A stretch of DNA of 64,000 bases from Pseudomonas panipatensis (GCF_900099785.1 NZ_FNDS01000005.1:186001-250000); one strand, 5' to 3'; positions 19,405 through 27,799 are shown, numbered from the stretch's first letter. Made by a program: numbers and translations. Notes: generated by a model not told the origin, from the letters alone.

Positions 19405-21183
19405 CTAGGGCTCCGCCTCCAGACCCAAACTGGCCAGTAGCCTCTCGATTGCCTGGCGCTGCGCATCCGATACTGGCCCGGGGGCGCAGATGGCGACTCG
19501 TTTCGCCGCGGGGTCGTTGCAGGTGACCACCGCTCCCTTGACGATTTCATCGACGCCGTCACGCACGCGGTGCTCCACCGCTATCTGGCGCAGGCGGAAG
19601 CGGGCCACTTTGGCGAACGGGGTGAGCGGTAGCTCGGCGAGGAGGAATAGGCGCTTGGGCTGCGCCGGCGGTTCGGCGATCCGCGTTCTGATGTAGGTGC
19701 TCAAGTCATCCTCGGACGCCGCTTCGCCAGTTCTCAGGACGATGAACAACACTGGAACTTCTCCAGCGTACTCGTCCGGCATGCCAACGGCTGCTGCCTG
19801 AAGGATGGCGGGATGGGCGAGCGCGGAGTCTTCGATCAATTGCGGGTCGATGTTGTGGCCGCTTCTGATGATGATTTCCTTGGAGCGGCCGACGATTCTG
19901 AGTTCGCCTTCGGCGCTGAACTCTCCCAGGTCGCCGGTGTGGAGCCAGCCGTCTTCCGGGCGGCCAACGATGCCGGTTTCGCTCAGGTAGCCCTGGAAGA
20001 CGTTGGGGCCACTGATCAGCACCTCGCCGCGAACGCCGTGCTCGATGTCGCCGCCGGGTCGGTTCAGGCTGAGCCGCACCAGCGGTGCTGGCTTGCCGAC
20101 GCTGTGTTGGCCGCACGGCCCATCGCTGCTCTGGGCGCTGGCGATGCCACTGCTTTCGGTCATCCCATACAACTGGCAGACGGGCTTGCTGATTTTCTGC
20201 TCGATGCGGCTGGCGAGTTCGCGGGGCAGCGGCGACCCACCGGTCAGCACCGCTCGCAGCCTGTCCAGGTTGGCGCCGAGCAGTGGGCTGTCCGCGATGC
20301 CCGCCAGGGTGGTGGGGACGCAAGACAGCAAGCTGATGCGGTGCCGATCGATGAGTGGCCAGATGTGTTCGGTGATCGCGCGGTTGCGCATCCCCAACAA
20401 CGTTGGGAAGACGATGCTGGCGCCTGTCGACAAGGCGGCCAGGACCGCATCGATGGCGCCGCCGACATGGAACAGCGGCAGGCCTGTCAGCAGGCGATCC
20501 GACGCGCGAATGCCGAGGCTGGAGGCCGCCATCAAGGCACCAGCGGCAATATTGCGTCGAGACAGGCAGGCCAGCCTGGGCATGCCAGTGGTGCCGCCGG
20601 TGTGTATCAGGGTGGCGATGCTGTCGGCAGCGTCAACCGGCTTGAAGGCTTCGGCATCGCCGAGGAAGGTTGCCCAACTCATGGCTCCCGCTGATACCTC
20701 GGCCACCGGCACTTCGATCACGCTGGTCACCTCCGGCAGATCGCTCAGGGCTTGTGCAAGGCGTGCATGCACGTCGAACGCAGGATGCGGCCCCATGCTC
20801 ACCACCACTTTGCTGCGGGCGAGCTTCAGTTGAGCGTGAATAGCCTCGGCGGATAGCAGGAGATTGACTGGGAATGCCCTGCCGACAGCGGTGGCTGCGA
20901 TGAGCGCGGTCACCGCCTGCGGCACGAGCGGCAGCAGGATGGCGACCGAGTCGTTTTCCTTGACGCCGGCGGCAAGCAGGGCCGACGCTAGGGCCCGCAC
21001 GTCTTGGAGCAGTTCGGCATAGCTGAGGCGGAACGGGGTGGTATCCGTTTCGCTGGCGAGGTACTCGATCGCCGTATGGTCGGGGCGCGCCTGTGCCGAG
21101 CGCGTCAGCTGGTCGAACGGGGAGGGGGCGGACTCCAGGCGCGACAGCATGCTGTGGTTCGGGGTCGATGCGGCAGTCGTCAT
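19405..21183 (-). CDS. Acyl-CoA ligase, AMP-binding family
   Basis: A 592-residue adenylate-forming enzyme that activates a carboxylic acid to its CoA ester. Visible motifs are TLIHTGGTTGMPRLACLS (P-loop), LYGMTESSG, GWLHTGDLGEF and GRSKEIIIRSGHNI. The C-terminal catalytic lysine is in LPLTPFAKVARFRLRQ. The substrate cannot be read from the sequence; aromatic, terpenoid or fatty acids are all possible. ATG at 21183 is used in place of the open frame to 21210. It follows the crotonase gene in a probable two-gene operon, with the TetR gene divergent. Confidence 0.88.
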   Translation of the reverse strand: MTTAASTPNHSMLSRLESAPSPFDQLTRSAQARPDHTAIEYLASETDTTPFRLSYAELLQDVRALASALLAAGVKENDSVAILLPLVPQAVTALIAATAVGRAFPVNLLLSAEAIHAQLKLARSKVVVSMGPHPAFDVHARLAQALSDLPEVTSVIEVPVAEVSAGAMSWATFLGDAEAFKPVDAADSIATLIHTGGTTGMPRLACLSRRNIAAGALMAASSLGIRASDRLLTGLPLFHVGGAIDAVLAALSTGASIVFPTLLGMRNRAITEHIWPLIDRHRISLLSCVPTTLAGIADSPLLGANLDRLRAVLTGGSPLPRELASRIEQKISKPVCQLYGMTESSGIASAQSSDGPCGQHSVGKPAPLVRLSLNRPGGDIEHGVRGEVLISGPNVFQGYLSETGIVGRPEDGWLHTGDLGEFSAEGELRIVGRSKEIIIRSGHNIDPQLIEDSALAHPAILQAAAVGMPDEYAGEVPVLFIVLRTGEAASEDDLSTYIRTRIAEPPAQPKRLFLLAELPLTPFAKVARFRLRQIAVEHRVRDGVDEIVKGAVVTCNDPAAKRVAICAPGPVSDAQRQAIERLLASLGLEAEP

Positions 21184-21287
21184 TCGGCGTTTCCTTGCGT
21201 GATCGGCCAAGCGGACGGCCCACGCCGGCGAGAGGCCGGCGATGCGTGGGGCCTGTTTCGGGGCACGGTTGCTCGAATGGCGGCCAG

Positions 21288-22190
21288 TTATTTGGCAAGT
21301 CGCTCTTCGAGGGCTTCGATCTGGGCCCTGGCTTCGTCGCCTTCAGGGATCGGCCGGCCGCTGTCACGCCATTGCACTGCCGCCTTGAACCCTTCTGCCT
21401 GGGCATAGCGCCTGAACCAGAGACCCTCGGGGTTGTGCCGGGTGATACCGTCGAACACCGTGGCCATCATCTGCGTCTGTTCCAGGCCCATCGTCAGCAT
21501 TACCTGGTTGACCACCATCTTGTGCATCGCCAGATGAGACTTAGGAACTCCGGCGATACGCTCGGCCAGCCGCATGGTTGCGGCCTCCAGCTCCGCAATG
21601 GGCACGACCTCGTTGGCCAGGCCCCAGGCTTCGGCCTTGCGGCCGTCGATCGGGTCGCCGGTGAACATCAACTGCTTGGCGCGGGCAAAGCCCAGGCGGT
21701 AAGTCCACATCGCCGTGGTCGGGCAGCCCCAGACCCGGGTAGGCATGTAGCCGATCCTGGCGTCCTCTGCCATCACCAGGAGGTCGCAGCTCAGGGCGAT
21801 GTCGCTGCCGCCCGCCGCCGCATAGCCATGCACCTTGGCGATGGTCGGCTTGCTGCAGCGCCACAGGCTCATGAAGTCCTCCGTGTTGCGTTTCATGAAG
21901 GCGTAATCGACCATGGGGTCCCACGGGTAATCTTCCTGCTGACAGGGGTGGTCGAGGCGTTGCTCGGCGCTGTCCGCGAGGTCATAGCCGCCGCAGAAGC
22001 CTTTTCCCGCGCCTTCGACAATGATGACGTGAACCTCGTCGTTACCCTCTGCCCACTCGACTGCCGCCCTGATGTCCTTGGGCGTCTGGTCGGTGATTGC
22101 GTTCAGTCGCTCCGGGCGGTTCAACAGCAGGCGCGCGATGCGGGGAGCGTTGGGGTCTTGCTCGATCTTGACGGTTGAATAGGACGGCAT
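21288..22190 (-). CDS. Enoyl-CoA hydratase/isomerase family (crotonase)
   Basis: A 300-residue crotonase-fold protein: [19 protein letters not shown] holds the first oxyanion-hole region, and [20 protein letters not shown] the second. An acidic residue expected for hydration chemistry is not obvious, since the segment after ARIGYMP reads TRVWGCPTT. It is longer than the common 260-residue hydratases. ATG at 22190 follows a strong GAGGAGACC site. It is the first gene of the operon with the acyl-CoA ligase and likely acts on its product. Confidence 0.87.
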   Translation of the reverse strand: MPSYSTVKIEQDPNAPRIARLLLNRPERLNAITDQTPKDIRAAVEWAEGNDEVHVIIVEGAGKGFCGGYDLADSAEQRLDHPCQQEDYPWDPMVDYAFMKRNTEDFMSLWRCSKPTIAKVHGYAAAGGSDIALSCDLLVMAEDARIGYMPTRVWGCPTTAMWTYRLGFARAKQLMFTGDPIDGRKAEAWGLANEVVPIAELEAATMRLAERIAGVPKSHLAMHKMVVNQVMLTMGLEQTQMMATVFDGITRHNPEGLWFRRYAQAEGFKAAVQWRDSGRPIPEGDEARAQIEALEERLAK

Positions 22191-22216
22191 GACGGTCTCC
22201 TCGGGGTGGATTCGCA

Positions 22217-22240
22217 ATTACAGTCAGTCCTGACTGTAAT
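22217..22240. promoter_or_regulatory. TetR operator 1 (strong palindrome)
   Basis: ATTACAGTCAG-TC-CTGACTGTAAT is a perfect dyad of eleven bases per arm, 26 bases before the crotonase ATG and about 60 before the TetR ATG. It shares CAGTCA-N4-TGACTG with operator 2. Confidence 0.8.
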
Positions 22241-22253
22241 GTGTCTGGGGGAA

Positions 22254-22269
22254 CAGTCAATGCTGACTG
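22254..22269. promoter_or_regulatory. TetR operator 2
   Basis: CAGTCA-ATGC-TGACTG repeats the core of operator 1 with its centre 33 bases further on, 31 bases before the TetR ATG. Two copies in one divergent promoter region support binding by the adjacent TetR protein and autoregulation. Confidence 0.72.
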
Positions 22270-22300
22270 CTCTTGGAATTCATGAGATGGATGTGAGGTC

Positions 22301-22930
22301 ATGCCCAATTCGACTTGCGCCACCGATGCAACGGTGGACGTGCCTACGAAGAAGTCACTCAAGCAACTGTTGCTGGACGCTGCCGTTGCCGCACTGATCG
22401 AGCTGGGGGTCGCCAGAACGACCACGGTGGAGGTGCAGCGCAGGGCCGGGGTGAGTCGTGGGGCGCTGCTCCATCACTTCCCGAGCCATACCCTGATGCT
22501 GTCCGCGACCATCGAGGAGCTGGTGCGCCGCAACGATGAGGCGGTTCGGCTGGCACAGCAGCAAATGGCGGCCACCGCGAATCCGCTGGAGCGCGCTATT
22601 CGCACCCTGGTGTCGATGGGTACTCAACCAGCCTTCCTCGCGGAGCTGGAACTGTGGGCCACGGCCAGGAGCGATGCCGAGTTGCTGGCGGCAGTCCAGG
22701 GTGCCGAGCGTAATGCGCGCAAGGAGCGCGAGCGGGTCATCGCCGAGTTGTTCGCCTCGGTCCAGCACAATCCCAACTATGAGGCGGTCGTCGCGATCAG
22801 CATCGAGTTCGTCCGAGGCGTTGCCCTGTCCAGCGTGCTGACGAGCAATTCCGAGCATCGGGAGCGCTTGATCCGTCAGTGGGTTTGGGCCGTGGAGACA
22901 TTGCTGCAGGCTCCCTCTCCAGCCAATTGA
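22301..22930 (+). CDS. TetR-family regulator
   Basis: A 209-residue repressor with an N-terminal helix-turn-helix: LLLDAAVAALIELGVARTTT, then VQRRAGVSRGALLHHFPSH. The C-terminal part (residues 70-205) is the variable ligand domain. The gene is divergent from the crotonase/acyl-CoA ligase operon, with two matched palindromes in the 110 bases between. An acyl-CoA or the free acid is the natural guess for inducer. The first 15 residues are poorly conserved in type, so translation could begin slightly later. Confidence 0.9.
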   Translation: MPNSTCATDATVDVPTKKSLKQLLLDAAVAALIELGVARTTTVEVQRRAGVSRGALLHHFPSHTLMLSATIEELVRRNDEAVRLAQQQMAATANPLERAIRTLVSMGTQPAFLAELELWATARSDAELLAAVQGAERNARKERERVIAELFASVQHNPNYEAVVAISIEFVRGVALSSVLTSNSEHRERLIRQWVWAVETLLQAPSPAN

Positions 22931-22993
22931 TGCCAGTTGCGGGCGCGTTCCCGTCTTGCGTGCTCTATCGCCTGCCCGGCCGTCTGTGTCGCC

Positions 22994-23680
22994 TCACTTC
23001 ACCGGAAAATCGAAATACGTCTCCGGGTACGGTTCCTGCTTCAGCGTGTAGTGCCACCACTCATTCGCATAAGGTTCGAAGCCGTGCCGCTGCATGGTGC
23101 CGCGCAGGGTTTCGCGGTTGCGCATTGGCTGGGCGCCGATGAGGGCGGTGCCGTGGTGGGAGATGGGGCCGAAGAAGTCGAAGGGGCTGCCCATGTCGAG
23201 TTCCGCGCCGCTCTTGGCGTCGATCAGGGTGAGGTCGACCGTACTGCCGCGCGAGTGGCCGGATTTCTTGGCGATGTAGCCGTCGCGGAACAGCGCGGCT
23301 TTGTCCAGTTGCGGGTAGTAGCGCGCCTGGGTGCGGGTGTCGCTGAGGTCGGCGGCCCAGCGTTTGAAGTGTTCGACGGCGCGCTGGGGCCGGTAGCCAT
23401 CGAAGATTTTCAGCGCCAGGCCGCTCAGGGCCAGGTCGCCTTCGACCTCGGCGAGGGCCTTGGCGGCTTCGCGGCTGAGGATGACGCGGCCGCTGTCGTA
23501 GCCGTCGATGCGTTGGCCGACGAAGTTGTCGCCGCTGTAGTAGCGCAGGTCGTAGTGCGCGCCCTTGAGTACCTGGTCGAGGTAGACGAAGCCGGGTTGC
23601 GCCGGTTGGTCGGCGCGCAGGGCGCCGGCCAGCAGGAGCAGGGCGAGGCCGGCGTAGCGCAGCAGGGAGCGACGAAGCAT
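22994..23680 (-). CDS. D-alanyl-D-alanine dipeptidase, VanX/DdpX family
   Basis: A 228-residue zinc dipeptidase with a signal peptide (RRSLLRYAGLALLLLAGALRA), so periplasmic. The zinc ligands lie in SGHSRGSTVDLTLI (SxHxxGxxxD) and EWWHYTL; FDGYRP holds the substrate-binding arginine. It should cleave D-Ala-D-Ala, freed from peptidoglycan turnover, for nutrition. A role in vancomycin resistance is unlikely in a Gram-negative cell and no vanHA genes are present. It is monocistronic as far as can be seen. Confidence 0.92.
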   Translation of the reverse strand: MLRRSLLRYAGLALLLLAGALRADQPAQPGFVYLDQVLKGAHYDLRYYSGDNFVGQRIDGYDSGRVILSREAAKALAEVEGDLALSGLALKIFDGYRPQRAVEHFKRWAADLSDTRTQARYYPQLDKAALFRDGYIAKKSGHSRGSTVDLTLIDAKSGAELDMGSPFDFFGPISHHGTALIGAQPMRNRETLRGTMQRHGFEPYANEWWHYTLKQEPYPETYFDFPVK

Positions 23681-23744
23681 CGCGCCTCCAGGGCGGAAGG
23701 GTTCTTCTTACCCTAGCAGGCGCGGCGCGTGGCGCGCTTGGGCG

Positions 23745-23951
23745 TTACTGCCGCTGCAGCATTTGCCGCTGGTTCGCGGAGAAGCCGCCTTGCTCCTGGA
23801 ACTGCGCGCCGTAGGCGGGTTGCCGCTCGACGGCGTCGAGGCCGAAGGATTCCTTGACCGGCGATTCGATGGCGCCGAGGTTGTAGCTCGACGGCGCGGC
23901 GCAGCCGCCGAGGGCTAAGACGGCGAGGGCCAGCGCGTAGTACTTGGACAT
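23745..23951 (-). CDS. Small lipoprotein, unknown
   Basis: A 68-residue protein with a lipoprotein signal (SKYYALALAVLALGGCAAPS): the lipobox LGGC places the modified cysteine at residue 17. The mature part has PVKESFGLDAVERQPAYGAQ and ends glutamine-rich. No domain is recognised. ATG at 23951 is chosen because it starts the signal peptide. Confidence 0.75.
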   Translation of the reverse strand: MSKYYALALAVLALGGCAAPSSYNLGAIESPVKESFGLDAVERQPAYGAQFQEQGGFSANQRQMLQRQ

Positions 23952-24041
23952 GGGGAAGTGCTCCGGGTGCGAACCTGATGGTCCAGCGAACACGCTAGGC
24001 GGGGATTCTTAGCGTTGCCTTAAGCCCTGCCCGGGCCTGTG

Positions 24042-24506
24042 TCATTCGTGGCGCAGGGCTTGCACGCTGTCGCCGTCGGGGTCGAAGGCGTCCAGGCGCA
24101 TGCGTTCGGCGAAGGCGTCGAGCGCCGCCTGGCCGCGGACCAATTCAGCGCGCGCGGCGGCCCAGTCGTCCGGGCGCAGGCGCACCATCCAGCCGTCGCC
24201 GTAGCAGTCCTGGTTGATCAGGCCGGGGCGGCGCTCTACCGCATCGTTGCTCACCAGCAGGGTGCCGGCCAGGGGGCAGCGCGCGGAGGCGGCGGCCTTG
24301 GCGAATTCGACCACGCCGAAGCTGCGGTCCTTGTCGATGTGCCAGCCGTCGCGTTTCGGCGTGAAGGCGAAGATCTGCCCATAGAGCGCGCAGCCGTAGG
24401 CGCTCAGGCCGAGGGTGACGGCGCCGTCGGCTTCCTCGCGCAGCCAGAGGTTGTAGGCCGGGGCGTAGAGCAGGTCGTCGGGGAAGTCCAGTCCGTGCAG
24501 TTTCAC
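24042..24506 (-). CDS. GcvH-like lipoyl-carrier protein
   Basis: A 154-residue protein with a glycine-cleavage H-protein fold: TLGLSAYGCALYGQIFAFTP, then SFGVVEFAKAAASARCPLAG, then GLINQDCYGDGWMVRLRP. The modified lysine of H proteins (ESVKA) is kept as EFAKA, so lipoylation is plausible. No gcvT or gcvP lies nearby. It overlaps the dsrE-like gene by four bases (GTGA). That pairing recalls the lipoate-binding proteins (LbpA) that work with DsrE and TusA in sulfur-oxidising Hdr-like systems. Function here is inferred from that resemblance only. The start is GTG, placed by the fold and the overlap. Confidence 0.78.
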   Translation of the reverse strand: MKLHGLDFPDDLLYAPAYNLWLREEADGAVTLGLSAYGCALYGQIFAFTPKRDGWHIDKDRSFGVVEFAKAAASARCPLAGTLLVSNDAVERRPGLINQDCYGDGWMVRLRPDDWAAARAELVRGQAALDAFAERMRLDAFDPDGDSVQALRHE

Positions 24507-24877
24507 AGGGTCAGCACTCGCTCGTATTCGAGGATCATCCGCGCCAGTTCGCCGCCGCTGGCGATTTCGTCCACTTCGGCGATCAGCGTGCTTTCGTCGA
24601 TCGGCACGCCCGGTGCGCGGCACATCAGCAGGCGCGCGCCGGCTTCCTTGGCTTGCTGGATGAAGTGGCTGATCGGCTCGCCGCCCTCGGCGGCGTAGAG
24701 CCGGTCGGCGACGTCCTGCTGCGCCAGGCGAATGCCTTCGCCGCTGAGGAACAGGGTGACCTGGGCGTCCATGCAGGCGAGCAGGGTGGCGGTGTAGAAG
24801 GGCGCGGCGCAGCGCGCCGGGGTGCTCGGACCGCTGCTGACGATGATCAGCACGCGCTGGGCCTCAGGCTGGCTCAA
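24503..24877 (-). CDS. DsrE-family sulfur-carrier-like protein
   Basis: A 124-residue protein with the DsrE/TusD fold: RVLIIVSSGPSTPARCAAPF, then DAQVTLFLSGEGIRLAQQ, then GARLLMCRAPGVPIDE. The cysteine in LLMCRA is at the place of the persulfide-carrying cysteine of DsrE proteins. Translation appears to start at a TTG with GGAG eight bases upstream. It sits between a GNAT gene (14-base overlap) and the lipoyl-carrier gene (four-base overlap), so the three form a tight operon. Family knowledge suggests sulfur transfer; the acceptor could be the lipoyl protein. Confidence 0.82.
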   Translation of the reverse strand: MSQPEAQRVLIIVSSGPSTPARCAAPFYTATLLACMDAQVTLFLSGEGIRLAQQDVADRLYAAEGGEPISHFIQQAKEAGARLLMCRAPGVPIDESTLIAEVDEIASGGELARMILEYERVLTL

Positions 24878-25358
24878 GGGCTTTCTCCAGTTGCACCAGG
24901 GCTACGCGCTGGCCGCGCGGGTCCTGGCGTTCGACGATGCCGAGCGGGCGGTAGCCCAGGTCGGTATAGAGCAGCAAGCCGGCGGCGTTGCCGTTGAAGC
25001 AGGAAATCTTCATCCGCGTGGCGCCATGGGCCTGGCGCGCGGTCTGTTCCATCACCCCGATCAGGTAGCGCGCCACGCCATGCCCGCGCGCCCAGGGGGC
25101 GACCATCATGTTGCCCAGCGCGCAGAACTGGCCGGGCTCGCACTGGTAGAAGTTGGCGAAACCGGCGGCGCGTCCGTCGAGCAGCACCAGGGTGCTGGCG
25201 CGGCGCTCGGCGACGGTGGCGGCCAGTTGTTCGATGTCCAACGGCCAGCGCGCGCGGGGGTAAGCGTAGAAGAGTTCATCGCGGTCCCGGACGAAGCCGA
25301 TGACCTCGGCGAGGTCATCGGGCTGGACGGGGCGATGCTGCAAGCGGGGTGGTTGCAT
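24864..25358 (-). CDS. GNAT-family N-acetyltransferase
   Basis: A 164-residue acetyltransferase: HRPVQPDDLAEVIGFVRDRD at the start, LGNMMVAPWARGHGVARYLI (acetyl-CoA-binding motif A) in the middle, and CFNGNAAGLLLYTDLGYRPL near the end. The acetyl acceptor is unknown. It is the first gene of the operon with dsrE-like and H-protein-like genes and overlaps the former by 14 bases. The DUF4136 gene upstream ends seven bases before its ATG. Confidence 0.88.
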   Translation of the reverse strand: MQPPRLQHRPVQPDDLAEVIGFVRDRDELFYAYPRARWPLDIEQLAATVAERRASTLVLLDGRAAGFANFYQCEPGQFCALGNMMVAPWARGHGVARYLIGVMEQTARQAHGATRMKISCFNGNAAGLLLYTDLGYRPLGIVERQDPRGQRVALVQLEKALEPA

Positions 25359-25365
25359 GGCGGGC

Positions 25366-25926
25366 TCAATGCGGTGGATAGAGGGTGAGGATTTTCTTCA
25401 CCACGTCGCGGACTTGCGCCTCGCGCTCGGCCGGGCTCGGCGTGCTGTTGTTCATGACCTGTTCACCGCTGCCGCGCCAGACCAGTCTGCCGTCCTTGCC
25501 GTCGAGCATGTCGACCTGGATGGTCGCGACCTTGTAGCTCAGGGTGCGCGACTCGGCGATCGCCGGGCCGCCCCAGTAACCGGCGCCATAGCCGGCCCAG
25601 TAACCGCCGCTGTAGGTGGTGACCTGGTCCAGGCGCTGGTCGACGATCAGGTAGGCGCGCACCTGGACATCGCCCTTGGCGCTGCCCTGGGCCTGGCGCA
25701 GGCCGCGCTGTTCGAGCTGGTCGGCGATGGCGTCACGGATGCGTTGTTCGGTGAGGTCGCTCTTGATGCGCGGGTCGTCCGGGCGGTACTCGAAGGCCGG
25801 TTGCGCCCAGTTCCAGCTGCGGTAGGCGGCGAAGTCGCGGCTGCTGTCGTAGTCGCGATTGAGGTTGACGGTCTCACAGGCGGCCAGGCCCAGGAGCAGG
25901 CCCAGCAAGAGCAGACGGCGGATCAT
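25366..25926 (-). CDS. DUF4136 lipoprotein
   Basis: A 186-residue lipoprotein. The signal RRLLLLGLLLGLAAC gives a lipobox cysteine near residue 16. DYDSSRDFAAYRSWNW begins the DUF4136 domain, a family of envelope lipoproteins of unknown role. It ends LTLYPPH. Its closest visible relative is the next gene upstream, which shares the RSWNW and YPPH ends and a glycine/tyrosine-rich loop, so the two look like an old tandem duplication. The start is placed at the signal peptide. Confidence 0.85.
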   Translation of the reverse strand: MIRRLLLLGLLLGLAACETVNLNRDYDSSRDFAAYRSWNWAQPAFEYRPDDPRIKSDLTEQRIRDAIADQLEQRGLRQAQGSAKGDVQVRAYLIVDQRLDQVTTYSGGYWAGYGAGYWGGPAIAESRTLSYKVATIQVDMLDGKDGRLVWRGSGEQVMNNSTPSPAEREAQVRDVVKKILTLYPPH

Positions 25927-26042
25927 GGCAGTGCTCCAGACAGAGCCTTCATCCAAGCGCAGAGTCCCGCCAAAGGCAAGCGCTGCGGATCGAGCGGAGG
26001 CTTTGTCGCGCGTGTTTCGGGGGCGCCGCAGGCTGCGCCCGA

Positions 26043-26636
26043 TCAGTGCGGCGGGTAGCCCGACAGCGCCTTGCGCACCGCTTCGCGCAGGGCCTTGGCC
26101 TGTTCACTCTGGCTGCCCCTGGGCTCGTACTCGGCGGCGCCGCTCCAGACGCTTTGGTGGTCACGCGCATCGAGCAGGTCGATGCGCACTACGTTGACCT
26201 GCACCACATAGGTCCGCGTCACCGGCACGGCCATGCCGCCGCCGTACCAGGGATCGTAGCCACCGTAGTAGCCGCCGCCGTAGTAGTCGGTGACCTGGCG
26301 GGTGCGCTGCTCGCTGCTGAGGCTGACGCTGACGCGCAGGTCGGGCATCGCGCCGGGGCGCGCCGGGCGCAGGCCCTGCTGGTCGAGCTGCTGGCTGACC
26401 GTGTCTTGCAGCGGCGTGCCGTAGCTGGCCGGGCCGCTGGGCGTGCCGGTCCAGTTCCACGAGCGGTAACGGCCGTAATCCAGCGGCGCGGCCGGATAGG
26501 CGCCGGGGTCGAGGCCCGGATGGGCGGCCTGCGCCGGGGCCGGTGGGGCGGGCAGCGCGGTGGCGATGTAGGGATTGTGGCTCTGGCAGGCCGCCAGGGC
26601 GGCGAGCAGGGGCAGGAGGATCAGGCGCGGCGACAT
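26043..26636 (-). CDS. DUF4136 lipoprotein, tandem paralogue
   Basis: A 197-residue lipoprotein with signal SPRLILLPLLAALAAC, a proline/alanine-rich linker, then YGRYRSWNW and a glycine/tyrosine loop (DYYGGGYYGGYDPWYGGGM), ending in KALSGYPPH. It shares order and motifs with the gene downstream (25366-25926). The linker is specific to this copy. Role unknown; probably outer-membrane anchored. Confidence 0.84.
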   Translation of the reverse strand: MSPRLILLPLLAALAACQSHNPYIATALPAPPAPAQAAHPGLDPGAYPAAPLDYGRYRSWNWTGTPSGPASYGTPLQDTVSQQLDQQGLRPARPGAMPDLRVSVSLSSEQRTRQVTDYYGGGYYGGYDPWYGGGMAVPVTRTYVVQVNVVRIDLLDARDHQSVWSGAAEYEPRGSQSEQAKALREAVRKALSGYPPH

Positions 26637-26745
26637 TCGAGGCTCCCGCACACGCCCCGAGGCGCATGCGACTTCTGTGATGGGCCGATTCTGCACCGCG
26701 CCCCGCGCGGAACGCCACCGCCGTCCCGCGACTTTTGCTGTCGGT

Positions 26746-27498
26746 CTATTCCTGCGGCCGGCACAGCCAGTGCAGGTAGCGGCCGAGCCCGGCGAAGGCC
26801 GGGTGGCGGCGGTAGGCCAGTTCCATTTCCACCAGGTCCAGCGCCTCGGCCTTTTGCTGGAACTCCACCGGCATGTAGTCGTGGAACACCCGCACGCCGC
26901 TGCGCGCCTCGATGCGCCAGTCGTCGCTCAGCGCCGCTTCCAGCTCGCGCGGGTCGAGCGGTTCCTGCGGGGTCAGGCTCTGGCCTTCGCCGGCGAAACG
27001 CTGTTTGCGCAGCTTGCGGAAGTGGCCCTTGAGCAGGTTGCGGTAGATCAGCGCGTCGCGGTTGTAGAAGGCCAGCGACAGCCAACCGTCGCGCCGGGTC
27101 AACTGGTGCAGCACCGGCAGGATCGCCTGCGGCTCGGCCAGCCACTCCAGCACGGCGTGGCAGAGCACCAGGTCATAGGGTTCGTCGAGCTGGCCGAGCA
27201 GGTCTTGCCAGGGCGCCTCGATGAAGGTCGCCGCCTGGCCGGCCTCGGCGAAACGCTGGCGGGCGCCTTCGAGCATGGGCGCGGCCGGTTCGGCGAGGGT
27301 CACCTGGTGGCCGTGAGTGGCCAGCCACAGCGACATATGGCCGAGGCCGGCGCCGATATCCAGCACGCGCAGCGGCCGCTCGGGCAGCACCTCGTTGAGG
27401 TCGGCCTGCAGCACGGCGAGGCGGATGGCGCCCTTGGCGCCGCCGTAGATCTTCTCGGCGAAGCGCGTGGCGAGTTCGTCGAAATGCCGGTCAGCCAT
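26746..27498 (-). CDS. cmoM: tRNA 5-carboxymethoxyuridine methyltransferase
   Basis: A 250-residue class I SAM methyltransferase with LRVLDIGAGLGHMSLWLA (SAM-binding motif I), LVLCHAVLEWL and a C-terminal region (GVRVFHDYM, then GLGRYLHWLCRP) typical of CmoM (formerly SmtA). It methylates cmo5U to mcmo5U at the wobble position of some tRNAs. The ATG at 27498 gives the family start ADRHFDELATRFAEKIYGG. It overlaps the upstream MazG-like gene by eight bases. Confidence 0.88.
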   Translation of the reverse strand: MADRHFDELATRFAEKIYGGAKGAIRLAVLQADLNEVLPERPLRVLDIGAGLGHMSLWLATHGHQVTLAEPAAPMLEGARQRFAEAGQAATFIEAPWQDLLGQLDEPYDLVLCHAVLEWLAEPQAILPVLHQLTRRDGWLSLAFYNRDALIYRNLLKGHFRKLRKQRFAGEGQSLTPQEPLDPRELEAALSDDWRIEARSGVRVFHDYMPVEFQQKAEALDLVEMELAYRRHPAFAGLGRYLHWLCRPQE

Positions 27499-27799
27499 GC
27501 ACGAAACGCCTCTCGCTGTCGGCCAGCTTGGCGCGCACCACCTGCTCCATGTCCAGGCCCAGTTCGGCGCAGAGCAGCAGCAGGTAGAGGACGATGTCGC
27601 CGACTTCCTGGCCGGCGTGTTCGAGCGTGGCGGCGGGCAGCCGGCGCGATTCGTCTTCACTCAGCCATTGGAAGATTTCCACCAGCTCGGCCATCTCCAC
27701 GCTGGCGGCCATGGCCAGGTTTTTCGGGCTGTGGAAGCGCTGCCAGTCGTTGTGGTCGCGGATCGCGTGCAGGCGCGCGGTCAGTTCGGTGAGGTTCAT
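27491..27799 (-). CDS. MazG-like nucleotide pyrophosphohydrolase
   Basis: A 102-residue all-helical protein of the MazG / RS21-C6 group. The metal-binding pattern is visible as ASVEMAELVEIFQW and, after a loop, EVGDIVLYLLLLC (two ExxE/D pairs). These house-cleaning enzymes hydrolyse non-canonical nucleoside triphosphates. It overlaps cmoM by eight bases and starts 74 bases after the MaoC gene ends, so the three may share a transcript. Confidence 0.88.
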   Translation of the reverse strand: MNLTELTARLHAIRDHNDWQRFHSPKNLAMAASVEMAELVEIFQWLSEDESRRLPAATLEHAGQEVGDIVLYLLLLCAELGLDMEQVVRAKLADSERRFVHG

